This document shows positions 17,335-24,883 of a DNA stretch of 64,000 nucleotides, piece after piece. The notes beneath the pieces are model-generated. The model was not told where the DNA came from, did not search any database, and saw nothing but the letters and a program-made list of their open reading frames with translations. A program made the position numbers and the translations under genes. Every line of letters starts with the position of its first letter. Positions within the stretch are counted from its first letter, which is position 1. Origin of the DNA: Modestobacter sp. VKM Ac-2982. Its GTDB lineage: Bacteria; Actinomycetota; Actinomycetes; Mycobacteriales; Geodermatophilaceae. The stretch covers positions 310,001 through 374,000 of the forward strand of contig NZ_JAPVBL010000003.1 of NCBI RefSeq assembly GCF_026967935.1, read 5' to 3'.

Positions 17335-18215
17335 GCCCTCCGGGCCGTGCTGCTGGCGAACAGGCCACCGGGCCGCACGAGCAGCACGACCATGAGGATG
17401 ACCAGGGCGGCGACGTTGACCAGGGCGCTGCCCCGCTCGACGTAGCCGCTGACGTAGCTGAGAGCCAGGCCCAGGATCAGCCCGCCGACGATGGCGCCGA
17501 TGGGGGAGTCCAGGCCGCCGAGCACGGCGGCGACGAAACCGAAGACGATCAGGCTGTCCATGTAGGCGGGGTAGACGAACTCCCCGCCGGCGATCAGCAG
17601 CCCGGCCAGCGAGCCGACGACGGCCGCGAGCGCCCAGCCCAGGGTGAGCATCCGGCCGACCCGCACGCCGAGCAGCCGGGCGACCTCCTGGCCGAACGCC
17701 GAGGCGCGCATGGCCAGGCCGATCCGGGTGAACCGGAACAGCACCACCAGCAGCGCCATGGTGACCAGCACCGCGGAGATCACCCAGACGCTGTTCGGGG
17801 TGAGGGCGATCCGGTTGTCGCCGACCTGGAAGCCCTCCAGGCCGAACGGGGTCGGGAAGGACTGGAACGCCGAGCCGAAGACGATCGCGATCGCGGCCTG
17901 GATGGCCACGAAGAGGCCCAGGGTGACGATGACCGCGTTGAGCTCCGGCCCGCCCTCCACGGGCCGGATGACGACCCGCTCGACGAGGGCGCCCAGCAGC
18001 AGCCCGGAGAGCAGGGCGACGATCAGCGCGACCCAGTACGACTGCCCGGCCTGGATCAGCGCGAGGGCGATGAACGTCGTCGCCGCCGCCATCGAGCCCT
18101 GCGCGAAGTTCACGATCCGGGTGGACCGCCAGATCAGCACCAGGGCGAGGGCGAAGGCCGAGTAGACCATTCCCTCGGTCAGCCCGGTGAGGGTGACGTT
18201 CACGAAGTACTGCAC
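17331..18215 (-). CDS. livH: ABC permease, branched-chain amino acid type (LivH)
   Basis: 294 residues from GTG 18215. It is an integral membrane protein of eight or so helices with the LivH signature near the N-terminus (MVYSAFALALVLIWRSTRIVN, FAQGSMAAATTFIAL) and the ATPase-contact loop MRASAFGQEVARLLGVRVGR. The C-terminus DSPIGAIVGGLILGLALSYV is also conserved. It pairs with LivM. It is translationally coupled to livM and 48 bp downstream of livF. Confidence 0.91.
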   Translation of the reverse strand: MQYFVNVTLTGLTEGMVYSAFALALVLIWRSTRIVNFAQGSMAAATTFIALALIQAGQSYWVALIVALLSGLLLGALVERVVIRPVEGGPELNAVIVTLGLFVAIQAAIAIVFGSAFQSFPTPFGLEGFQVGDNRIALTPNSVWVISAVLVTMALLVVLFRFTRIGLAMRASAFGQEVARLLGVRVGRMLTLGWALAAVVGSLAGLLIAGGEFVYPAYMDSLIVFGFVAAVLGGLDSPIGAIVGGLILGLALSYVSGYVERGSALVNVAALVILMVVLLVRPGGLFASSTARRA

Positions 18216-18263
18216 GGAGGAGGTGCCTTCCTGGCGGTGCGGAGGGAGCTCGGGAGGGGTGGG

Positions 18264-19034
18264 TCAGAAGCCCAGGTAGGCGTGCCGGAGGTCCTCGTCG
18301 GCCATCAACGTGCGGGCGGAGTCGGTGACGACCACCCGGCCGAGGTTGAGGACGACGCCGACGTCGGCCACCGACAGGGCGCTCCGGGCGTTCTGCTCGA
18401 CCAGCAGGACCGACAGCCCCTCGCTGTCGACGAGCCGGCGGAGCAGGCCGAAGATCTGCGCCACGATCCGGGGGGCCAGGCCCAGCGACGGCTCGTCGAG
18501 CAGCAGGATCCGCGGCTGGGCCAGCAGCGCCCGCCCGATCACGAGCATCTGGCGCTCACCACCGGAGAGGACGTGCGCCGGCTGGTCGCGGCGCTCGGCG
18601 ATCCGGGGGAACAGGTCGTAGATGCGGTCGTACTCGCTCTTCTCGACCTTGCCGCGGAACAGCGCCCCGACCCGCAGGTTCTCGTGCACGGTGAGCTCGG
18701 CGATGACGCCGCGCCCCTCGGGCACGTGGGCCATGCCCCGGCCGACCATCGACTCGACAGAGGCGGAGGTGATGTCCTCTCCGTCCAGGACGACCCGGCC
18801 CGAGGAGCTCCGGACCAGCCCGCTGACGGTGCGCAGCAGGGTGGTCTTGCCGGCGCCGTTGGCCCCGAGGACGGCGGTGATCCGGCCGGCGTCGGCGGTC
18901 AGCGAGACCCCGTCCAGTGCCCGGACCGCCCCGTAGGAGGAGGTGAGGTCCTCGATCTGCAGCAGGGCCGGGGCGGTGGCGGTGTCCCCGCCGGTCGCGA
19001 CCGCGGTGCTGCCGTGCGCGCGGGTGTCAGGCAT
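18264..19034 (-). CDS. livF: ABC transporter ATP-binding protein (LivF)
   Basis: 256 residues from ATG 19034, overlapping the livG stop by eight bases. Walker A LGANGAGKTTLL, Q/PEGR loop MAHVPEGRGVIAELTVHENL, signature LSGGERQMLVIGRAL, Walker B RILLLDEPSLGLAP and the H-loop region replaced by LLVEQNARSALSVAD, the LivF hallmark. The LGF end is also typical (HAYLGF). It powers uptake together with LivG. It has a 20-residue Thr/Ala-rich N-terminal extension. Confidence 0.93.
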   Translation of the reverse strand: MPDTRAHGSTAVATGGDTATAPALLQIEDLTSSYGAVRALDGVSLTADAGRITAVLGANGAGKTTLLRTVSGLVRSSSGRVVLDGEDITSASVESMVGRGMAHVPEGRGVIAELTVHENLRVGALFRGKVEKSEYDRIYDLFPRIAERRDQPAHVLSGGERQMLVIGRALLAQPRILLLDEPSLGLAPRIVAQIFGLLRRLVDSEGLSVLLVEQNARSALSVADVGVVLNLGRVVVTDSARTLMADEDLRHAYLGF

Positions 19035-19962
19035 GGTGGCGCCCTCCGTCGGTGGGGGTCGTGCCGGCCGCGTCCTCCTCGGCGGTCACCTCGTCGCCGA
19101 GGTAGGCCTCGGTGACGGCGGGGTCGGCCTGGACCTCGGCCGGGGTGCCGGCGGCGATCTGCCGCCCGGAGTCCAGGACGGTGATCCGGTCACAGACCCG
19201 CATGACCAGGTCCATGTGGTGCTCCACCAGGAGCACGCTCATCCGGCCGGAGAGCGTGCGGATGAGCTCGCCGAGCTCGTGCATCTCGTCCTCGGCGAGA
19301 CCGCTGGCGGGCTCGTCGAGCAGCAGCAGGTCGGGGGCGGAGACCAGGGCGCGGGCCAGTGCGACCCGCTTCTGCACCGGGTAGGGCAGCCCGCCGGGGT
19401 AGCGGCCGGCGTGCTGCTGGGCGCCCAGGTCGCTCAGCGCGGTCATGGCCCGGGCGCGCAGCTCCCGCTCGTCACGGTCCGAGCGCGGCAGGGCGAGCAG
19501 GGCGGAGCCGAAGCCGGCGCGGGCGTGCCGGTGGGCGCCGATCATGACGTTCTCCAGCACGGTCATGCCGGGGAAGAGGCCCACGCCCTGCAGGGTGCGG
19601 GCGATGCCCAGGCCGGCCAGCTGGTGCGGCTTCAGCCGGCGGAGTGGCCGGCCACGCCAGGTCATCTCACCGGCCGTGGGGCGCACGATCCCGCAGGCGA
19701 CGTTGAACAGGGTCGTCTTGCCTGCGCCGTTCGGGCCGATCAGCCCGTGCACCTGGCCGGGCTCGACCACCAAGGAGACCTCGGAGAGCGCGACCACGCC
19801 GCCGAACGCGACGGTGATCCCGGTCATCTCCAGGCTGGCGGAAGGGGCGCGGTCGGTGTCCGGGGCAGCGGTGCGGTCGATCGCAGTGCTGCCTGCAGTC
19901 GGGGTCGGCTGCGCCAACGGGCCCACGGCTCCTTTGCCTCGGGTGCCCCGTCCGCCGGGCAT
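19027..19962 (-). CDS. livG: ABC transporter ATP-binding protein (LivG)
   Basis: 311 residues from ATG 19962; the first ~45 residues are poorly conserved, so translation may start later. Core LivG motifs: Walker A LIGPNGAGKTTLFN, Q-loop region RTLQGVGLFPGMTVLENVMI, signature GLPYPVQKRVALARAL (degenerate LSxGxQ), Walker B DLLLLDEPASGLAEDE and H-loop LLVEHHMDLVMRVCD. First gene of the minus-strand liv operon (livG-livF-livH-livM-binding protein), divergent from a PucR-type regulator. The degenerate signature (PYPVQK in place of LSGGQQ) is notable but paralleled in other LivG proteins with 'LPYGxQ'. Confidence 0.9.
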   Translation of the reverse strand: MPGGRGTRGKGAVGPLAQPTPTAGSTAIDRTAAPDTDRAPSASLEMTGITVAFGGVVALSEVSLVVEPGQVHGLIGPNGAGKTTLFNVACGIVRPTAGEMTWRGRPLRRLKPHQLAGLGIARTLQGVGLFPGMTVLENVMIGAHRHARAGFGSALLALPRSDRDERELRARAMTALSDLGAQQHAGRYPGGLPYPVQKRVALARALVSAPDLLLLDEPASGLAEDEMHELGELIRTLSGRMSVLLVEHHMDLVMRVCDRITVLDSGRQIAAGTPAEVQADPAVTEAYLGDEVTAEEDAAGTTPTDGGRHHA

Positions 19963-19978
19963 GGCGCGGCGAACGAGT

Positions 19979-19993
19979 GTCGGATGATCCGAC
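19979..19993. promoter_or_regulatory. Palindrome in the divergent liv/PucR promoter region
   Basis: GTCGGAT-G-ATCCGAC is a perfect 7+1+7 inverted repeat in the 135-bp region between livG (minus) and the PucR-type regulator (plus). It is a good candidate operator for the divergently transcribed regulator. No other copy was noticed in the window. Confidence 0.5.
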
Positions 19994-20097
19994 CACCCGA
20001 GGGTGGGGTGCGGTGAGTGCGGTCACAATGGGCGCGGAGCACAGCGATCACTCCGGTTGCTTGTGCAGTGTGCCGTGTGTCACAGAAGGGGGGCGGG

Positions 20098-21303
20098 GTG
20101 CAACCGTTCCGACCCGAGGTCTCCGCGCGGCTTGCCCAACTCGCCCCGCCGCTGCTCGGCCAGCTCGACGAGATGACCTCCCGGATGATCAGCATCCTGG
20201 AGCGCACCGAAGGCGCGTACACCGAGCAGGGGCCCGTCGTCCGAGCCGAGCTGTTCGAGTCCGGCCGGACGAACCTGGAGCGCGCGGTGCGCACCCTGAT
20301 GGGCGACGCCGACGACGGCGGGCGCGCAGCGCTGGCCGCGGCCCGCGAGGTCGGCCGCCGCCGGGCGATCCAGGGCGTGCCGCTGGAGACGGTGCTGCGC
20401 GCCTACCGGCTCGGCGGGCAGGTCACCTGGGAGGCGTTGCGGGCCACGGCCCGCGCCGCCGAGGCGCCCGGCGACAGCGACGTCCTGCTCGAGGTGGCGG
20501 GGTCGGTCTGGCACGTCAACGACGTGCAGTGTGCAGCGCTGGCCGAGGCCTACCGGACCGAGGAGCGTCGCCTGGCCGGCATCGACGACCAGGCCCGGCA
20601 GCAGGTGCTGGACGGGCTGCTGGGTGGCCGCGGGGGTGACCCGGTGTTCGTCCGGACGGCATCAGAGCTGCTGGCCCTGCCGCTGGACGGCCGGCTGGTG
20701 TGTGCCGTCGCGCCCCCGGACGAGTCGGGGGGGCCGAACCTCACCGACCCCGGCGCCCGGCTGCTGAAGCGGGGTGTCCGATCGGTGTGGGGCTGGCGCT
20801 CCGGTGCCCAGGTCGGGGTCGTGGCCCTGGGCACCCGCCAGGTCGGCGACGTGCTGACCTGGCTGGCGGAGCTGGCCGCCGGCCCGGTCGGCGTCTCGGC
20901 CGTGGTGGACGGCGCCTCGGCGGTCGCCTCCGCCTGGCGGCTGGCCGACACCGCGGCTCGCACGCTGCCCGCGGGCCAGCCGCGGGTGGTGACGATCGAC
21001 GACCGGTTGCCCGAGGCGCTGCTCAGCAGCTCACCGGAGATCACCCGCCGGCTCGTGGAGCAGTCGCTGGGCCGGCTGCTCGACCTGCCCCCCGACGAAC
21101 GCGACGTGCTGCTGGACACGCTGACCGCGGTGCTGGCCTCCGACGGGTCACCGACCCGGGCCGCTGACCAGCTGTACTGCCACCGCAACACGGTGATGCA
21201 CCGGCTGCGCCGGATCGAGCAGGTCACCGGCCGTTCGGTGGCCGACCCCCGGTCCCGCCTGCTCTGGCAGCTGGCCCTGCTGGGAGCCGACCACCACCGC
21301 TGA
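20098..21303 (+). CDS. PucR/CdaR-type transcriptional regulator
   Basis: 401 residues from GTG 20098, which is preceded by GAAGGGGGG. The N-terminal half is an all-helical sensor-like region without a known ligand motif. The centre resembles the GGDEF-like fold of CdaR regulators. The C-terminal ~60 residues are the PucR HTH (TRAADQLYCHRNTVMHRLRR, then IEQVTGRSVADPRSRLLWQL). PucR proteins typically activate neighbouring nitrogen, purine or amide catabolism and transport genes. The divergent position suggests control of the liv-type importer 135 bp away. Confidence 0.87.
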   Translation: MQPFRPEVSARLAQLAPPLLGQLDEMTSRMISILERTEGAYTEQGPVVRAELFESGRTNLERAVRTLMGDADDGGRAALAAAREVGRRRAIQGVPLETVLRAYRLGGQVTWEALRATARAAEAPGDSDVLLEVAGSVWHVNDVQCAALAEAYRTEERRLAGIDDQARQQVLDGLLGGRGGDPVFVRTASELLALPLDGRLVCAVAPPDESGGPNLTDPGARLLKRGVRSVWGWRSGAQVGVVALGTRQVGDVLTWLAELAAGPVGVSAVVDGASAVASAWRLADTAARTLPAGQPRVVTIDDRLPEALLSSSPEITRRLVEQSLGRLLDLPPDERDVLLDTLTAVLASDGSPTRAADQLYCHRNTVMHRLRRIEQVTGRSVADPRSRLLWQLALLGADHHR

Positions 21304-21320
21304 CGGGCCGGGGCCTCCTG

Positions 21321-21554
21321 TTACTGGAGGTAGTTCTCGACCTGCGGTTCCGGGCGGGGCTGGGCCTCGTCGGGGTCCTCGCCGTACTGCCGCTTGGCGT
21401 CCCGCTGGCGCAGGAGGTCCCACAGCTGGTCGCGGTCCTCCTCGATCTGCCGCAGGCGGGCGCGCTGCTCGTCGGTGTGCTCGCTGGCGTTGCGGAGCGT
21501 GTGCTCCTCCTCGACCAGTGCCTCGATCCTGCTGCGGATGTCCTTGTCGTCCAT
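21321..21554 (-). CDS. DUF2630 family protein
   Basis: 77 residues from ATG 21554 (MDDKDIRSRIEALVEEEHTL), preceded by AAGGTG. A short, highly charged helical protein with a predicted coiled coil over residues 5-50 (EEDRDQLWDLLRQRDAKRQY) and a Pro-rich tail. Its sequence fits DUF2630, a small family common in actinobacteria with no known function. It lies convergent to the PucR gene. Confidence 0.8.
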   Translation of the reverse strand: MDDKDIRSRIEALVEEEHTLRNASEHTDEQRARLRQIEEDRDQLWDLLRQRDAKRQYGEDPDEAQPRPEPQVENYLQ

Positions 21555-21597
21555 GGCGGTCACCTTGCCCGGTCCGGGCGTCTCCCACGCGTGCGGA

Positions 21598-22518
21598 TCA
21601 CGCCCGATCCGGCACCCAGCCCTCGACGAAGGCCGCCAGCCGCCGGGTGACCGCCCCGCCGGCCCGGCCCAGCGCGAGCAGAGCGGCCCGGTCCAGCGGG
21701 ACCCGGACCGTCCGGCGCCCGGCCGCGGCCACCCGCACCGCGTGCCCGTCGGCGACCAGCTCCGGCCAGGGGCGGTCCAGCTGGGCCCGGACCCGGTCCA
21801 GCGCCGCAGCCGCCGGCCCGGCGTTGCCGGTCACCAGCGCGGTCACGAACGCCGGGTCGCTGCCGATCACCCGGGTGGCGTCCCGGAAGCTGCCGGCCGC
21901 CAGGGAGAGGGCGAGCGGGCCGGCCTGCCCGGCGGCGGCGGCCACCGCCGCGGCCAGCAGGTGCGGGACGGCGCTGATCGCCGCGACCGCGTCGTCGTGC
22001 TCCGCGGCGGTCACCGGGACCACCTCGGCGCCGACGGCCAGCGCGATCTCGGCGACCCGCAGCCAGCGCCGCAGGTCGGTGTCCGCCTCCAGGCACAGCG
22101 CCCACCGGGCGCCGGTGAAGAGCGTGGGGTCGACGGCGGCGGGCCCGGAGCGCTCGGTGCCGCACATCGGGTGTCCGCCGACGTACCGGTCCCCGTGGGC
22201 GGCGCCCAGCTCGGCCAGCACCGGCACCTTCACCGAGCCGAGGTCGGTGACCGTCGCCCCGGGGTCGATCCGCAGCCCGGTCAGCGCCGTGCCCATCGCC
22301 GGCAGCGGGACCGCGAGCACGACCACGCCGGTCAGCTCCCGGCGGATCTCCACGCCGGTGTCCTCCGCCGCCTGCCGGGCGGCCGGGTCGACGTCCCAGC
22401 CGGAGACCGGCCGGCCGGCCGCGACCAGCGCCGCGGCCAGGGAGCCGCCCAGCTGCCCGAGGCCGACCACGGACACCGGCGGTGCCGGCATCGTCGGGAC
22501 GGGGAAGGAGCCGGTCAC
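21598..22518 (-). CDS. tyrA: Prephenate dehydrogenase
   Basis: 306 residues from GTG 22518, overlapping the thioesterase stop (GTGA). The NAD-binding VSVVGLGQLGGSLAAALVAA with acidic WDVD is followed by VVVLAVPLPAM, TVTDLGSVKVPVL, and YVGGHPMCGTERSGP (substrate-binding His in GGHPM.G). It oxidatively decarboxylates prephenate to 4-hydroxyphenylpyruvate in tyrosine synthesis, in the cytoplasm. There is no chorismate mutase or ACT domain. In actinobacteria this gene is often near tadA, as here. Confidence 0.9.
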   Translation of the reverse strand: MTGSFPVPTMPAPPVSVVGLGQLGGSLAAALVAAGRPVSGWDVDPAARQAAEDTGVEIRRELTGVVVLAVPLPAMGTALTGLRIDPGATVTDLGSVKVPVLAELGAAHGDRYVGGHPMCGTERSGPAAVDPTLFTGARWALCLEADTDLRRWLRVAEIALAVGAEVVPVTAAEHDDAVAAISAVPHLLAAAVAAAAGQAGPLALSLAAGSFRDATRVIGSDPAFVTALVTGNAGPAAAALDRVRAQLDRPWPELVADGHAVRVAAAGRRTVRVPLDRAALLALGRAGGAVTRRLAAFVEGWVPDRA

Positions 22519-22982
22519 GGTGCCGCCTCGCCGGTCTCCCACGGCGTGCCCAGCCGGAAGACGCGGGCCAGGGCGGTGGCGACCGGGCGGCCGTCCGCGG
22601 TGGCCGCGTCGATCCGGTAGACGGCGGTGCGACCGGTCCGGTGCAGCTCGACCCCCTCGGCGACCAGGTGGTCGCCGGACCGGCCGGCGGAGAGGAACTC
22701 GGTGTGCACGTCCTGGGCTACGGCGATCGTGCCGTGGCTGTTGCTCACCGCGGCGTGCACCACGTCCAGCAGCGCCATCGTGGCGCCGCCGTGGGCGGTG
22801 CCGACAGCGTTGAGCAGGCTCGGGCCCACGGTCATCGACGCGCGGGCGTAGCCGGGCCGGACCTCCTCCAGCTCGATGCCCAGGTGGGCGGCGAGCGGAT
22901 CGGCGGCGAGGGCGGCGAACAGCGCGGGTGCGACGGCGGGGACCTCGACCGGCGCGCTGTCGTCGGAGAGGGCGTCGGCCAT
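22515..22982 (-). CDS. PaaI-type hotdog thioesterase
   Basis: 155 residues from ATG 22982. Single hotdog domain of PaaI/YdiI type: PGYARASMTVGPSLLNAVGT, then AHGGATMALLDVVHAAVSNS (the helix bearing the catalytic acidic residue and Gly-Gly), VAQDVHTEFLSAGRSGD, and VYRIDAATADGRPVATALAR. It hydrolyses an acyl- or aryl-CoA thioester. Pairing by GTGA overlap with tyrA might point to an aromatic acyl-CoA such as 4-hydroxyphenylacetyl-CoA, but this is inference. It is divergent from the tadA-associated gene with only 12 bp between starts. Confidence 0.85.
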   Translation of the reverse strand: MADALSDDSAPVEVPAVAPALFAALAADPLAAHLGIELEEVRPGYARASMTVGPSLLNAVGTAHGGATMALLDVVHAAVSNSHGTIAVAQDVHTEFLSAGRSGDHLVAEGVELHRTGRTAVYRIDAATADGRPVATALARVFRLGTPWETGEAAP

Positions 22983-22994
22983 GATCTACAGGCT

Positions 22995-23519
22995 ATGGCC
23001 CTCCCATCCGACTCCGGCACCTCGCTGCAGGAGAGCTTCGCCGTCCGGGTCAGCTCGGCCGCCGGCCGCTGGCAGTGCGAGCTCCTCGCCGCCGATGCCG
23101 ACGACGAGTTGCCGGCCCTGGAACGGGCCCTCGGCGACCCGGGCGCCGCCGGCTGGCCGGGCCCGTTCGTCCTCGTCGTCGACAGCCGGCTCTACTTCGT
23201 CGTGCTGCGGCACGGACCGGGCGGCATGGTCCGGGCGCTGATCTCCGACGCGACCTTCCAGGAGCACCTGCTCGCGGCGGAGGTGGTGGAGCGCTACGGC
23301 ATCCCGGTCGAGACCGGCACCACGGTCGACGACGCCTTCGACGCCGACGAGCAGGGCCGGCCCGGCGGTGACCTCGACGTCCTGGCCGACGCCGGGCTCC
23401 CGGCCGAGGAGCTGAGCCGGCTGCTGGACTCCGACGAGCTGTGGGCCGACGAGGTCGTGCTGGCCATCGCCGAACGGCTCGGCTTCGCCGACGAGCTCAG
23501 GGCGGTCGCGGCGCCGTGA
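22995..23519 (+). CDS. tRNA adenosine deaminase-associated protein
   Basis: 174 residues from ATG 22995. Acidic protein with LQESFAVRVSSAAGRWQCEL, LPALERALGDPGAAGWPGPF and VEVVERYGIPVE-like core. I recognise this as the actinobacterial family that sits beside tadA and is called tRNA-adenosine-deaminase-associated protein. Its biochemical role is unknown; the name rests on gene neighbourhood. The next gene starts in its stop codon, and tadA follows 750 bp downstream. Confidence 0.78.
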   Translation: MALPSDSGTSLQESFAVRVSSAAGRWQCELLAADADDELPALERALGDPGAAGWPGPFVLVVDSRLYFVVLRHGPGGMVRALISDATFQEHLLAAEVVERYGIPVETGTTVDDAFDADEQGRPGGDLDVLADAGLPAEELSRLLDSDELWADEVVLAIAERLGFADELRAVAAP

Positions 23520-24172
23520 ACGCACCTGACCCCGGCCACGTCCGTGCCGTCGTCTTCGACCTGGGCGGTGTGCTCACCGAGAGCCCGCTGACCGCCTTCG
23601 CCGCCTACGAGCAGGAGGCGGAGCTGCCCGCCGGGTTCATCGTCGGCCTGAACAGCACCGACCCGGACACCAACGCCTGGGCCCGCTACGAGCGCCGGGA
23701 GCTCGACGAGCCGGGGTTCCGGCGGGCCTTCGAGGCCGAGGCCGCCGCCGCCGGCCACCCGCTGGACGCCGGCCGGGTGCTCGCTGCCCTGGCGGGGGAG
23801 CTGCGCCCGGCGATGGTGACGGCGGTGCGGCGGCTGCGGACGGCGGGGCTGCCGCTGGCGCTGCTGTCGAACAACGTCGCGCCGATGCAGCGCACCGGCC
23901 GGTTGGGCGAGCTGCTGGGGCTGTTCGACGTCGTCGTCGAGTCCTCGGTGGAAGGAGTGCGCAAGCCCGAGCCGGCGATCTACCCGCTCGCGGTGCAGCG
24001 CCTGTCGCAGGAGGTCGGCCGGGAGCTCGCGCCGTCCGACTGCGCCTACCTGGACGACCTGGGCATCAACCTGAAGCCGGCCCGGGCGCTGGGCATGCAC
24101 ACGATCAAGGTCGTCGACCCCGCCGCCGCGCTCGCCGAGCTGTCGGCGCTCACCGGCCTGGACCTGGCATGA
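23516..24172 (+). CDS. HAD-superfamily (class IA) hydrolase
   Basis: 218 residues from GTG 23516, overlapping the upstream stop. HAD motif I VVFDLGGVLTES (the usual second Asp replaced by Gly, as in the DxG haloacid-dehalogenase/epoxide-hydrolase N-terminal-type subfamily), motif II ALLSNNVAPM, motif III VRKPEPAIYPLAV and motif IV YLDDLGINLKPARALG. It is probably a small phosphatase or dehalogenase-like enzyme. The DLGG motif places it with proteins resembling the N-domain of soluble epoxide hydrolase. Substrate not assignable. It separates the tadA-associated gene from tadA. Confidence 0.86.
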   Translation: MNAPDPGHVRAVVFDLGGVLTESPLTAFAAYEQEAELPAGFIVGLNSTDPDTNAWARYERRELDEPGFRRAFEAEAAAAGHPLDAGRVLAALAGELRPAMVTAVRRLRTAGLPLALLSNNVAPMQRTGRLGELLGLFDVVVESSVEGVRKPEPAIYPLAVQRLSQEVGRELAPSDCAYLDDLGINLKPARALGMHTIKVVDPAAALAELSALTGLDLA

Positions 24173-24175
24173 CCT

Positions 24176-24229
24176 CGCCGCGCAGTTGTGCTCTGGCTGC
24201 ACCAGTGCGCCAGAGCACTACTCGCGGCG
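24176..24229. terminator. Long stem-loop between HAD gene and tadA
   Basis: Two nested stems: CGCCGCG (24176) with CGCGGCG (24223) and GTGCTCTGG (24188) with CCAGAGCAC (24210-24218), both perfect. It begins four bases after the HAD stop and ends 37 bases before the chosen tadA start. It may terminate the upstream operon. Because tadA follows in the same direction, it could also be a regulatory leader. Confidence 0.5.
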
Positions 24230-24266
24230 AAGCACGCCTGTCGGCCCGTCCGTGGGCGGGCCGGCG

Positions 24267-24725
24267 GTGACCGACGACGAGGCGATGCTGCGGGCGCTGG
24301 AGCTCGCGGCCGCCGCGCAGGAGTGGGGGGACACGCCGATCGGCGCCGTCGTCCTCGGGCCCGACGGGACGGTGCTGGCCGAGGCGGCCAACGAGCGGGA
24401 GAAGCGGGGCGACCCGACCGCGCACGCCGAGGTGCTGGCCCTGCGCACCGCCGCGGCGGTGCACGGTGACGGCTGGCGGCTGACCGGGGCGAGCCTGGTG
24501 GTCACGCTGGAGCCCTGCACGATGTGCGCCGGGGCGAGCGTGCTGGCCCGGGTGGCGCGGGTGGTCTACGGGGCCGACGACCCGAAGGCGGGGGCGGCCG
24601 GTTCGTTGTGGGACGTCGTCCGGGACCGCAGGCTCAACCACCGGCCCGAGGTCACCGGCGGTGTCCGCGCCGAGGAGTCCGGCGCCTTGCTACGTGCGTT
24701 CTTCCGTTCGAAGCGGGGCCTGTAG
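24267..24725 (+). CDS. tadA: tRNA(adenine34) deaminase
   Basis: 152 residues from GTG 24267; the longer in-frame ATG at 24186 would read through the stem-loop. Zinc deaminase signature HAEVLAL (His53, catalytic Glu55) and LEPCTMCAGA (Cys84, Cys87), with DTPIGAVVLGPDG and RRLNHRPEVTGGVRAEES typical of TadA. It deaminates A34 to inosine in tRNA-Arg(ACG), allowing CGC/CGA decoding. It acts as a homodimer in the cytoplasm. A tRNA-Ser gene starts ten bases after its stop. Confidence 0.93.
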   Translation: MTDDEAMLRALELAAAAQEWGDTPIGAVVLGPDGTVLAEAANEREKRGDPTAHAEVLALRTAAAVHGDGWRLTGASLVVTLEPCTMCAGASVLARVARVVYGADDPKAGAAGSLWDVVRDRRLNHRPEVTGGVRAEESGALLRAFFRSKRGL

Positions 24726-24735
24726 TCTCTCCGGC

Positions 24736-24823
24736 GGTGGCGTGTCCGAGCGGCCGAAGGAGCACGCCTCGAAAGCGTGTGAGGTGCAAGCCTCCGTGGG
24801 TTCAAATCCCACCGCCACCGCCA
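24736..24823 (+). tRNA. tRNA-Ser (anticodon CGA)
   Basis: Acceptor GGTGGCG pairs with CGCCACC. Anticodon stem CACGC/GCGTG encloses CT-CGA-AA (anticodon 24770-24772). It has a class II variable arm and a T-arm GTGGG/CCCAC with TTCAAAT. Discriminator G24820 is followed by CCA at 24821-24823, apparently encoded. It reads UCG codons. A TAGTCT at 24723-24728, overlapping the end of tadA, could be its -10. Confidence 0.93.
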
Positions 24824-24833
24824 TGTCAGTCGA

Positions 24834-24867
24834 GAACGGCGGCGCCCCACCCGGGGCGCCGCCGTTC
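24834..24867. terminator. Terminator after tRNA-Ser(CGA)
   Basis: Perfect 15-bp stem GAACGGCGGCGCCCC / GGGGCGCCGCCGTTC with a four-base loop. It lies 10 bases past the tRNA and just before the convergent kinase stop, so it can serve both directions. Confidence 0.85.
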
Positions 24868-24883
24868 TGGCGTCCCGGGTCCG

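Noticed and set aside
14299-17445. Long plus-strand frame opposite the liv genes
   Set aside because: Composition is repetitive (Gly/Arg/Val/His), typical of shadow frames; the minus-strand liv genes have complete motifs.
22203-22229. Reading the tyrA/thioesterase region as a fusion
   Set aside because: The two frames have separate starts with a GTGA overlap and distinct folds.
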